Of a stretch of 12,781 nucleotides of DNA, positions 1 to 6,247 are shown one piece after another. Origin of the DNA: Candidatus Omnitrophota bacterium (GTDB lineage Bacteria; Omnitrophota; Omnitrophia; Omnitrophales; Aquincolibacteriaceae); assembly GCA_023246995.1 (NCBI GenBank), contig JAHFHI010000008.1:1-12781 (forward strand), given 5' to 3'. Every line of letters starts with the position of its first letter. Position 1 is the first letter of the stretch. The notes under the pieces are model-generated. The model was not told where the DNA came from and made no database searches. It was given only the letters and a program-made list of their open reading frames with translations. The position numbers were made by a program, and so were the translations under genes.

Positions 1-1
1 G

Positions 2-73
2 CGAGCTGCGCTGAAGGCGGTTCGGGTTTATCGTACGCAAACTAAAAACAAGACGGAGGTTTTGTATGCTTAA
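2..73 (+). CDS. Possible 3' end of an upstream gene (partial)
   Basis: An open frame enters from the left edge and ends at TAA 71-73. It gives 23 residues beginning RAALKAVRVYRTQ and ending EVLYA. It overlaps the ATG of the next gene by 8 bases, a common coupled arrangement. The piece is too short to recognise, and another frame is open to a TAA at 43-45. This is only a candidate for the tail of an upstream gene. Confidence 0.3.
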   Translation, partial: RAALKAVRVYRTQTKNKTEVLYA

Positions 74-392
74 AAGAGGGCTCGGCGTTTTCCTGGTTTT
101 ATTTTTGGTGTGCGTGGTTCCTCAAGCTAGCGCGGCTGAAACCACGATGAGCGATGAACTCGGGGGAATGGGCAAGAAACTCGGCCGGGGACTTATCAAT
201 GTCCTCTCAAGCCCGGCTGAAATACCGTGCGCCATGTCCAAGGATATGGCGGCCAGTCCCGGGGCCGGTTTCTTTACGGGGTTCGGCAAGGGCACGGTTT
301 TTATGCTGCGACGCATTCTGGTCGGAGCCACGGAAGCGGGCACTTTTCTCATCCCCATGGAAGCCACGATTCCGCCCGTCTGCAAGGCCTAG
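66..392 (+). CDS. Small exported protein, TIGR04073 (exosortase-associated) family-like
   Basis: The product is 108 residues. The start is supported by GGAGG at 55-59, six bases before the ATG. Residues 1-23 form a signal peptide: KR, a hydrophobic stretch GVFLVLFLVCVV, then a likely cleavage after ASA. The mature part carries KKLGRGLINVLSSPAEIP (residues 37-54), then a Gly-rich hydrophobic stretch (about 65-95) and TFLIPMEATIPP. This layout (K-L-G-R-G-x-x-N-V-L followed by E-I-P) is what I recall of the TIGR04073 family, seen in genomes with exosortase/PEP-CTERM-type sorting. The molecular role of the family is unknown. Two cysteines, 55 and 106, would be exported and could pair. It ends two bases before the next gene, so the two are probably co-transcribed. 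Confidence 0.7.
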   Translation: MLKRGLGVFLVLFLVCVVPQASAAETTMSDELGGMGKKLGRGLINVLSSPAEIPCAMSKDMAASPGAGFFTGFGKGTVFMLRRILVGATEAGTFLIPMEATIPPVCKA

Positions 393-394
393 GA

Positions 395-1171
395 ATGAAA
401 GTCGTATCGCTTAGCCCCTCGCTTACAGAAATCATCATGACCCTCGGAGCTTCAAGCTTGCTTTCCGGGGTGACGGAGCATTGCCCTGAAATCGAGGGCT
501 CGGCACGGCTCGGTTCGCCCAAGGCCCTTCGGCTTGCCGAGATCGAAGCGCTCCGGCCCGACGGCATTTTGGTGGATCTTAACGAAAACCGGCCCGAAGA
601 GATCCGGATGCTCCAGAAAAATTTCAAACTGCTGAATTTTGATGTGCGCGGCCCGAAAGACGCGGCCGACGCGGTGTGCGCCTTGGGCCGTTTTATCGGG
701 TGCGTTTCCGAGGCCTCAAAGCTTGCGGGAGATATCCGCCAAGCGATTACGGCGAGCGCTGCTGGAATCACGGAAGGCCATGATTCTGTGCGCACCCTGA
801 TTCTTATTTGGAACCAGCCGCTTCTGACCGTCAATTTCGACACCTATATGTCAAGACTTGTCGAGTGCGCCGGGGGCCGGAATGTTTTCCGAGCCGATCC
901 TCTTCGGGAGTTTGCCGTCGAGCTTGAAGACATGATCGAAAAAGAACCCGAGGTGCTTTTTCTGGCCGGGCCGCCTTATCCATTTGCGGCGCGGCATGTC
1001 AAAAAATTCCGCGAATACCGCAATTTCTCAAAGATTCCGATTCGCGTCGTGGACGGGCTTCTTTTTTCCAGATTCGGCCCGCGCACGATAGAAGCGCTGG
1101 AGACACTCAAAGACTATCTTGATCAGGCGCGTGAGGCCCGGCTTCAGGCCGGGGATCGCCGTGAGAGCTAA
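395..1171 (+). CDS. BtuF-like helical-backbone metal receptor (putative cobalamin-binding protein)
   Basis: The product is 258 residues from the ATG two bases after the preceding stop. Longer upstream starts would run through the upstream gene. It begins directly with MKVVSLSPSLTEI, the first strand of the class III periplasmic-binding fold, and contains PDGILVD (56-61), a region resembling the family's W-x-x-PL-x-T-V motif (WNQPLLTV, 139-146) and the AGGRNVF motif (159-165). These are features of the BtuF/FecB-like group that bind vitamin B12 or metal chelates for ABC import. No signal peptide or lipobox precedes the fold, and no permease or ATPase gene is in the window. It may therefore be cytoplasmic or use an unusual route. 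The adjacent cobQ supports a corrinoid ligand, but a siderophore or other metal ligand is not excluded. Confidence 0.75.
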   Translation: MKVVSLSPSLTEIIMTLGASSLLSGVTEHCPEIEGSARLGSPKALRLAEIEALRPDGILVDLNENRPEEIRMLQKNFKLLNFDVRGPKDAADAVCALGRFIGCVSEASKLAGDIRQAITASAAGITEGHDSVRTLILIWNQPLLTVNFDTYMSRLVECAGGRNVFRADPLREFAVELEDMIEKEPEVLFLAGPPYPFAARHVKKFREYRNFSKIPIRVVDGLLFSRFGPRTIEALETLKDYLDQAREARLQAGDRRES

Positions 1172-2672
1172 AAGCCTGATGGTGCTCGGCACCGCTTCCG
1201 GTGTCGGCAAGTCGATCATCACCGCCGCCTTCTGCCGCTTGCTTTCGGATTGGGGGTACAAAGTCGCGCCTTTTAAAGCCCAGAACATGTCGAACAATTC
1301 CTGGGTCACTTCCGGAGGCGGGGAAATCGGGCGCGCCCAAGCGGTCCAGGCCGAGTGCGCCCGTGTTGAAGCGAGCGTTCACATGAATCCCGTGCTCCTC
1401 AAACCGGCTGCCGATAACCGTTCGCAGGTTGTTTTGCAGGGGCAAGCCATCGGACATTTTAGCGCGCGGGATTTTTATGCGACCAAGCCGCGGCTTATCG
1501 AGGCGATCCGGGAATCCTACGATAAACTCGCCGCCGAATATGAAGTGATGGTCCTGGAAGGCGCGGGAAGCCCCGCCGAAGTTAATCTAAGAGATCACGA
1601 CATGGTGAACATGAAGATGGCCGAATGGGCCGGGGCCTCCTGCGTGCTCGTAGGGGATATTGACCGGGGCGGGGTTTTCGCCTCGCTAGTGGGAACGCTT
1701 GAATTGCTTGAGCCGCATGAGCGCGAAAGAATCTCGGGATTTATCATCAACAAATTTCGCGGGGACGCCTCTTTGCTTACGAGCGGGCTTGAATTCTTGG
1801 AGCGCAAAACCGGAAAAAAGGTTTGGGGCATTCTGCCGCATGACCGGGAACTTTGGATTGAGGAGGAAGACGCGCTTGCACTTGAAGAAAAACCAGGTCC
1901 AGCGAACACCTCGGCCCTTGATATTGCGGTGGTCCTGCTTCCACGGATTTCTAATTTTACGGATTTTGAAGTGCTGAAACACGAGCCGGGAGTGCGGGTT
2001 CGGTATCTCAAGAATCCCGCTGATCTGGGCCGGCCCGATCTTTTGATTTTGCCCGGAACCAAGGCCACGGTGGCCGATCTCGAGTATCTCAAGTTAAGCG
2101 GATTTGAGAGCGCTCTCTGGGATTACGTCGAGGCCGGAGGCCGGGTTCTCGGCATCTGCGGGGGCTATCAGATGATGGGACGCTTGATTCTCGATCCCGC
2201 CGGGATCGAGTCTGGACGGCAAAGCACGGAGGGATTCGGTTTTTTTAATATGACCACCGAATTTCACGCCGAAAAGATTTTGCGCCGAGTTCAGCGGACA
2301 CTTAAGATCGAATTGTGGGGAAGCCCGGTCAAGGGTCGCGCGGAAGGTTACGAAATTCATATGGGCCGGACGCTTCACCATGAGGCCTACCCGCCTTTCG
2401 GGGAAAACGGGGCCGTTCATCCGTCGGGCTGTTTCGCGGGGACTTATTATCACGGTCTTTTTGAAGATCAAAATTTCCGACGCTCTTTTTTGCGGGCGCT
2501 CGCCGGGGTATCGGGCAAGCCTTGGCAGGAGAGCGGGCCCGCGCGTTCGGGCGCCCAGATACGCGATCACCATTACAATCGGCTGAAGGATCTGCTCGTT
2601 ACGAATCTTGATTTGCCGGGGATTTTAGGCATGCTTGAGCTTTCTGCGCCGCTTGGCACGCGGTCATCTTAA
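1161..2672 (+). CDS. cobQ: Cobyric acid synthase CobQ (CbiP)
   Basis: This glutamine-dependent amidotransferase amidates four side-chain carboxylates (b, d, e, g) of adenosylcobyrinate a,c-diamide in cobalamin synthesis. From the GTG at 1161 the product is 503 residues, normal for CobQ. The N-terminal dethiobiotin-synthetase-like ATPase has the P-loop GTASGVGKS (10-18) and the CobQ signature APFKAQNMSNNS (36-47). The C-terminal class I glutaminase domain has GICGGYQMMG with nucleophile Cys333, and GTYYHGLF with His431. I chose the GTG because it has GGGG six bases upstream, overlaps the previous gene by only 11 bases and begins just before the first strand. An ATG at 1119 would overlap by 53 bases and add an Arg-rich tail. 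The overlap suggests translational coupling to the BtuF-like gene. Confidence 0.95.
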   Translation: MRAKSLMVLGTASGVGKSIITAAFCRLLSDWGYKVAPFKAQNMSNNSWVTSGGGEIGRAQAVQAECARVEASVHMNPVLLKPAADNRSQVVLQGQAIGHFSARDFYATKPRLIEAIRESYDKLAAEYEVMVLEGAGSPAEVNLRDHDMVNMKMAEWAGASCVLVGDIDRGGVFASLVGTLELLEPHERERISGFIINKFRGDASLLTSGLEFLERKTGKKVWGILPHDRELWIEEEDALALEEKPGPANTSALDIAVVLLPRISNFTDFEVLKHEPGVRVRYLKNPADLGRPDLLILPGTKATVADLEYLKLSGFESALWDYVEAGGRVLGICGGYQMMGRLILDPAGIESGRQSTEGFGFFNMTTEFHAEKILRRVQRTLKIELWGSPVKGRAEGYEIHMGRTLHHEAYPPFGENGAVHPSGCFAGTYYHGLFEDQNFRRSFLRALAGVSGKPWQESGPARSGAQIRDHHYNRLKDLLVTNLDLPGILGMLELSAPLGTRSS

Positions 2673-2725
2673 AAGCAACTCCTTCTGGCCGCGAAAGCTG
2701 TTTTGAGGTATGCTGTTCACCGGTT

Positions 2726-3103
2726 ATGAAATCCGCCTATCTTCTTATCGCTCACGGCAGCCGTGAAGCCGAAGCCGGACGCAGTTTCAAAGCGCTCGTA
2801 AAAAAATTTTCCGAGTTACGCCCGAAATGCCTTGTGGAAGGAGCCTTCCTTCAGATTTCCAAGCCCACGGTGCCGCAGGCCATTAAAAAGTGCGCCGCCG
2901 CCGGGGCCGGGCGCATTTTTGTGATCCCTCTTTTTTTATTTCCCGGCCGCCATGTCAAAGAGGATATTCCGCGCTATATCGAAGAGGCTAAAATCCGGAA
3001 TCCCGCGGTGGACTTTCATTATGCCCGGCCGCTCGCCGAGATGCCGGGGTTAGTGCGATTTTTAGACATTAGTCTGGAAATTTCAGCGAAAGGAAAGCGA
3101 TAA
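2726..3103 (+). CDS. cbiX: Sirohydrochlorin cobaltochelatase, small CbiX type
   Basis: The product is 125 residues, the length of the short single-domain CbiX(S) chelatases that act as homodimers. It begins with KSAYLLIAHGSREAEA, where His10 of the AHGS motif is a metal ligand. The second ligand is His76 in FPGRHVKEDIP. The Q-x-S-x-P-T-x-x-Q-A-I segment (43-53) is also typical. The enzyme inserts cobalt into sirohydrochlorin, the first committed step of anaerobic cobalamin synthesis. The same family also includes nickel and iron chelatases (CfbA, SirB). Cobalt is favoured here because cobQ lies 53 bases upstream. The ribosome binding site is weak (CCGG only), so a short-leader or leaderless transcript is possible. 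Confidence 0.85.
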   Translation: MKSAYLLIAHGSREAEAGRSFKALVKKFSELRPKCLVEGAFLQISKPTVPQAIKKCAAAGAGRIFVIPLFLFPGRHVKEDIPRYIEEAKIRNPAVDFHYARPLAEMPGLVRFLDISLEISAKGKR

Positions 3104-3104
3104 A

Positions 3105-3440
3105 ATGGCTCAAGAAAAACCGTCCTTCACGCCGCCCAAGCGTCATATTTTCATATGCACCGGCCCGAGGTGCGCCCCGGAGGTGTCCTCCCAGGTCTAC
3201 CAGCAGCTTAAGGACAGGATTAAGGTTCTTGGGTTCCATGAGGGGCCGGAGAAGGTCCAACGCAGCCAATGCCACTGCTTCGGCATATGTCAGGGGGGGC
3301 CTCTTGCCGTGGTCTATCCCGACCAGGTTTGGTATCATCATTTGACGGCTGAAAAGCTCGAGCGGGTGATCCAGGAGCACTTGATCGGGGGTAAGCCCGT
3401 CCAGGATTATACCCTTTACCCCGCACCCCAGAGCGCCTGA
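3105..3440 (+). CDS. Thioredoxin-fold (2Fe-2S) ferredoxin
   Basis: The product is 111 residues, starting one base after the cbiX stop with AAGGAAAG upstream as a good Shine-Dalgarno. It has the pattern of the thioredoxin-like 2Fe-2S ferredoxins (Aquifex ferredoxin, NuoE-like): Cys18 and Cys23 in FICTGPRCAPE, and Cys58 and Cys62 in CHCFGICQGGPLAVVYPD. An extra Cys56 is next to the second pair. It should be a small cytoplasmic electron carrier. Proteins of this type occur in cobalamin operons (CbiW), and the tight linkage with cbiX suggests a role in the anaerobic B12 pathway. That role is inferred from position only. Confidence 0.85.
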   Translation: MAQEKPSFTPPKRHIFICTGPRCAPEVSSQVYQQLKDRIKVLGFHEGPEKVQRSQCHCFGICQGGPLAVVYPDQVWYHHLTAEKLERVIQEHLIGGKPVQDYTLYPAPQSA

Positions 3441-3447
3441 TAGCAAA

Positions 3448-3459
3448 GCCTCCGGAGGC
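3448..3459. repeat. 12-bp perfect palindrome upstream of a promoter
   Basis: GCCTCCGGAGGC is a perfect palindrome just after the ferredoxin stop and 11 bases before the -35 element of the promoter at 3471. It has no loop and no following T-tract, so it does not look like an intrinsic terminator. It could be an operator half-site pair or chance. Confidence 0.35.
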
Positions 3460-3470
3460 ATGAGAATGCC

Positions 3471-3498
3471 TTGACTAGGAGGAAGGCTTTCATATAAT
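3471..3498 (+). promoter_or_regulatory. Sigma70-type promoter for the small membrane protein gene
   Basis: The -35 element TTGACT (3471-3476) and the -10 element TATAAT (3493-3498) are separated by 16 bases. This gives a predicted transcription start near 3505 and a leader of about 36 bases. The -35 differs from consensus at one position and the -10 at none. It marks a transcription unit boundary between the cobalamin genes and the next run. Confidence 0.8.
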
Positions 3499-3540
3499 AC
3501 CCTCTGAACGCCAAGCTTGTTTCAGGGGAGCGCCTCATTC

Positions 3541-3888
3541 ATGGAAAATACAGAAAATCTTCAAGTTCCTTTACCCGTGGATCCCGATGTCGAAGACGGG
3601 AAATTTTTCGCGGCGGTCGGTTACTTGAACGTTCTTTGCCTTGTTCCTCTGCTTCTCAAAAAGGGAAATAAGTTTGCCCAGTTTCACGGGCGGCAGGCTT
3701 TGGTCCTTTTTATCCTTGAGGTTGCGGCCAGCATCCTGAAAATAGTTCCTGCGGTGGGGGATCTCGTCTTTACGGTATCATTCGTTGTATTCGGTATTTT
3801 GTCCCTCGTCGGGATTGTGAAGGTCCTCATGGGAGAGTCCTGGGAGATGCCGGTGGTTCATGACATCGCGTCCCGGATGACTCTCTGA
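3541..3888 (+). CDS. Small three-helix membrane protein, DUF4870/Tic20-like
   Basis: The product is 115 residues from the ATG at 3541, with AGGGGAG at 3524-3530 ten bases upstream. An upstream TTG at 3517 is in frame but has no such site. After an acidic N-terminus, three hydrophobic segments lie at about residues 22-39, 52-70 and 76-97. The loop KKGNKFAQFHGRQALVLF (40-57) is the hallmark of the DUF4870/Tic20-like family of small inner-membrane proteins. The function of the bacterial members is not established. It has its own near-consensus promoter. The next gene is 62 bases further on, with no clear terminator between. Confidence 0.75.
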   Translation: MENTENLQVPLPVDPDVEDGKFFAAVGYLNVLCLVPLLLKKGNKFAQFHGRQALVLFILEVAASILKIVPAVGDLVFTVSFVVFGILSLVGIVKVLMGESWEMPVVHDIASRMTL

Positions 3889-3950
3889 TCCCGCCGGATC
3901 CTTCCGAAGAAGGCGTTTCAAAAATTCAATACGCTTCACCCATTTTGAGT

Positions 3951-5807
3951 ATGCTGCTTCGCCAAAAAAAAACTCAAGGGGAGGAAAATAACTGGTGTGT
4001 CATCCTCCGCCCCCTTGAAAACGAACTCGATCGCAAAAGAGTCGCCCAAAAGATCTCCGCAGTCTTCAGCCTATCTGCCGAAGAAGCATTGGATCTTGTC
4101 TGCAATACCCCGATCATTCTGCTCGATAATCTGACGCGTCCGACCGCCACCCGTTTAAAAGAATATTTTCAGTCCGCGGGCGCCCAGATGCTGCTTACCA
4201 ATGACACCTTTCAGAAACGGAAATGTTACCGGACGGTCTGGCCGGAACCGCCCAATCTGGCGTTTCTAAACGGCACTCACGGGGGACAAAAAAATCTCGG
4301 GGTGGCTGCTCACCAGGAACCCATGGATGCGGAAGCCGCGCTTCAGGAGTTACGGGCCTTTGTCCAAGGCGAATCCGTAATCGAAGACGCACCGGGCTCT
4401 GCTTCCGGCGCACACGGTATGGATTCCCGCCATGACGAAGAACGTGAAAAACTCGAAGATGAACTTGCCCGTTCCCGCAGGGAATGCCTGGTGCTACGCG
4501 AGCAAGCCGAGCATTTGAAAGAAGAGATGGCCCGGTGGAATGAATTTTCAGCCGTTCGTCAGGATGAAGGTAAAAGCTGGGAGCGCAAAAGCCAGGAGCA
4601 GGAGCGCCAGATCAGGGATCTTCGCACGCAGCTTGCCGGATGGGAAGAAAAATGCGCCATGGTTCGCGACGAGTACCGGGAGGCGCGAAGCCTTTATGAG
4701 GAAAAAATTTCCCTTCTGGCGCGCGAGAGCGAGCAGTGGAAAACGAAGATGAACGAAATGTCTGAAGCGCTTCAGGCCGCGCAAAGAGAAAAACAGAATG
4801 CGCAGCTGCTCCTCCAAAGCAAAGAAGAGGAGCTGCGGCAAAAAGAGAAGGGCTCGGCCGTATGGCGTCAGGAGCTTGACTCCGCCCGGGACGGCGCCGC
4901 TCTTTGGCAGGCCAAGCACGCGGAGCTTGAAAAGACGTTTCAGGCAAATCGCAAAGCGCTTGAAGAGTTGGCCCCGCAGGTTGTCTTTTGGCGCGAGTCT
5001 CAAGAGACCGTAGCACGGCAGCTTGAAGAGCTCGGCAAAAAATACAAGAAAACCCAGGAAGAGCTTAACCAAAGGGTGCAGGCCGAGGCGGATCGTATCC
5101 GATGGTTTGAAACCCAGCGTGAAGAGCTTGATCGGCTGCGTGAGGAAAGCCGGGCCCAGATGGCTTCTTTTCGCCACAAACAGGAATCCTTGACGCGTCA
5201 GCTCGCCGGTCTTGAAGAAGCCCGGGAAGAGGAAAGAAAAACCCGGGAGTCGATGGAGCTGCGTGAAAAGGACCTGGAAAAAAGCCAGATCCGCTTGATG
5301 CAGGAACTTGAAAAGCGCAGCGCGGAACTGCGTCTGCGCGATGCGCAGGCCCAGGAGCTTGAAAGACAGGCCGCTGAGCTTCGGGAGGCTTGTGAAAACC
5401 AGCAGAAAATCGTGGAAGCCCATTTGGCGCAAATCGAGTCGCGAGAAAAAGAGCTTGAAAATGCGCGGCGTCAGTTAAAGGAGCTTCACGCGCAGGTGCG
5501 CGAGCGGGAAGCCGCTGAAAAAAGGAGCCAGCTCGCAGGGCTGCTCGCTGAAAAAGAAGCGCTTTTAAAGAGGCTTGTCCAGGAGCAGGAAAAGATGGAA
5601 TCCGAGATCCGGCACCGGGAGGAGTCGATGCGCAGGATTTTGGAAGATCAGGAGTCCGTCGAAAAGGAGATCCTTGAGGCTAAGCAGACCCAGAGGCACC
5701 TGCTCGAGCAGTCCAAAAAAGAACGTAACCCGAGGTTCCGAATCGCGGCCAAGGGGTTTGAGGAGGCCGCCGTCACGGAAGGCGAACCTGAAAGCCATGG
5801 GGCATGA
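3951..5807 (+). CDS. L7/L12-C-terminal-domain-like module fused to a long coiled coil
   Basis: The product is 618 residues from the ATG at 3951; a TTG two codons earlier is also possible. Residues about 14-85 read like a ribosomal L7/L12 C-terminal-type fold: a strand CVILRPLE, helices with LSAEEALDLV, a strand IILLDNL, then ATRLKEYFQSAGAQMLL. A linker follows (about 86-160). Residues about 162-595 are almost uninterrupted Glu/Lys/Arg/Gln-rich heptads (L-E-E and R-E-x-L repeats), a very long coiled coil, ending in a short non-helical tail. No signal peptide or membrane segment is visible, so it is probably a cytoplasmic filament or scaffold. The function is unknown. The start has no good ribosome site, while AAGGGGAGGA lies inside the frame at 3976-3985 with no standard in-frame start after it. 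It ends within ATGA, coupled to the next gene. Confidence 0.75.
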   Translation: MLLRQKKTQGEENNWCVILRPLENELDRKRVAQKISAVFSLSAEEALDLVCNTPIILLDNLTRPTATRLKEYFQSAGAQMLLTNDTFQKRKCYRTVWPEPPNLAFLNGTHGGQKNLGVAAHQEPMDAEAALQELRAFVQGESVIEDAPGSASGAHGMDSRHDEEREKLEDELARSRRECLVLREQAEHLKEEMARWNEFSAVRQDEGKSWERKSQEQERQIRDLRTQLAGWEEKCAMVRDEYREARSLYEEKISLLARESEQWKTKMNEMSEALQAAQREKQNAQLLLQSKEEELRQKEKGSAVWRQELDSARDGAALWQAKHAELEKTFQANRKALEELAPQVVFWRESQETVARQLEELGKKYKKTQEELNQRVQAEADRIRWFETQREELDRLREESRAQMASFRHKQESLTRQLAGLEEAREEERKTRESMELREKDLEKSQIRLMQELEKRSAELRLRDAQAQELERQAAELREACENQQKIVEAHLAQIESREKELENARRQLKELHAQVREREAAEKRSQLAGLLAEKEALLKRLVQEQEKMESEIRHREESMRRILEDQESVEKEILEAKQTQRHLLEQSKKERNPRFRIAAKGFEEAAVTEGEPESHGA

Positions 5808-6208
5808 TCGAGCTGGTCTTAAGTAAAATCAAGGTTGACGAAACGCGAGGCGAACAGGTCATTGTCTTCCGGGAAAAAGAGGGGACCCGCTACCTTCCCG
5901 TGGTGATCGGCATGTCGGAAGTGAATGCGATTAAAATGCATCTGGCCGGCGTCAAGCCGCCGAGGCCCCTCACTCATGATTTACTCCTCCAGGCCCTCCA
6001 GGCTCTTGGCGCCAAACTCGATAAAGTGGTCATTGACCGGCTTCAGCAAAATACGTTTTTTGCCAAGCTTCATTTGAGCCGTGACCAGCATAACGGCATT
6101 GTCTTAGACGCCCGCCCTTCCGACAGCGTCGCTTTGGCGCTTCGCGCCGGCAGCCCCATTTTTGTAAGCGAAGAAGTGATCGGGGAAGCCGGCCTTCACG
6201 AATTTTAA
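5804..6208 (+). CDS. Bifunctional nuclease family protein (BFN, DUF151)
   Basis: The product is 134 residues, the usual size for a single BFN domain without the C-terminal UVR segment some members carry. Its ATG overlaps the preceding stop (ATGA), so translation is probably coupled. Family features are RYLPVVIGMSEVNAIKMHL (29-47), PRPLTHDLLLQALQALGA (53-70), NTFFAKLHL and the strongly conserved DARPSDSVALALR (102-114). Members from Thermotoga have been studied structurally, and plant and bacterial relatives are reported to have DNase and RNase activity. The physiological role in most bacteria is unclear. It is a soluble cytoplasmic protein here. Confidence 0.9.
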   Translation: MIELVLSKIKVDETRGEQVIVFREKEGTRYLPVVIGMSEVNAIKMHLAGVKPPRPLTHDLLLQALQALGAKLDKVVIDRLQQNTFFAKLHLSRDQHNGIVLDARPSDSVALALRAGSPIFVSEEVIGEAGLHEF

Positions 6209-6247
6209 AGTTTTCCTTGAACCCCTAGTCTTGAACGGAGTATCCCA

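Noticed and set aside
227..394. 56-residue N-terminal extension of the BtuF-like protein
   Set aside because: It would overlap the TIGR04073-like gene by 166 bases and has a His/Gly/Ser-rich sequence that is not a signal peptide. The ATG at 395 matches the family's first strand.
1119..1160. Extension of CobQ to an upstream ATG
   Set aside because: It adds only an Arg/Pro-rich tail and enlarges the overlap to 53 bases. The GTG at 1161 has a better ribosome site and the family's usual N-terminus.
2673..2725. Cobalamin riboswitch or terminator between cobQ and cbiX
   Set aside because: The gap is only 53 bases, with no stem-loop plus T-tract and no B12-box-like sequence.
3900..3913. Hairpin CCTTC-CGAA-GAAGG after the DUF4870-like gene as terminator
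   Set aside because: The stem is only five pairs and no T-run follows, so it is not supported as an intrinsic terminator.
4548..5432. Long minus-strand frame of 294 codons, rich in Leu and Phe
   Set aside because: It is the complement of the Glu/Lys-rich coiled-coil gene: GAA/AAG/CTT codons read backwards give Phe/Leu. No ribosome site or known domain is present.
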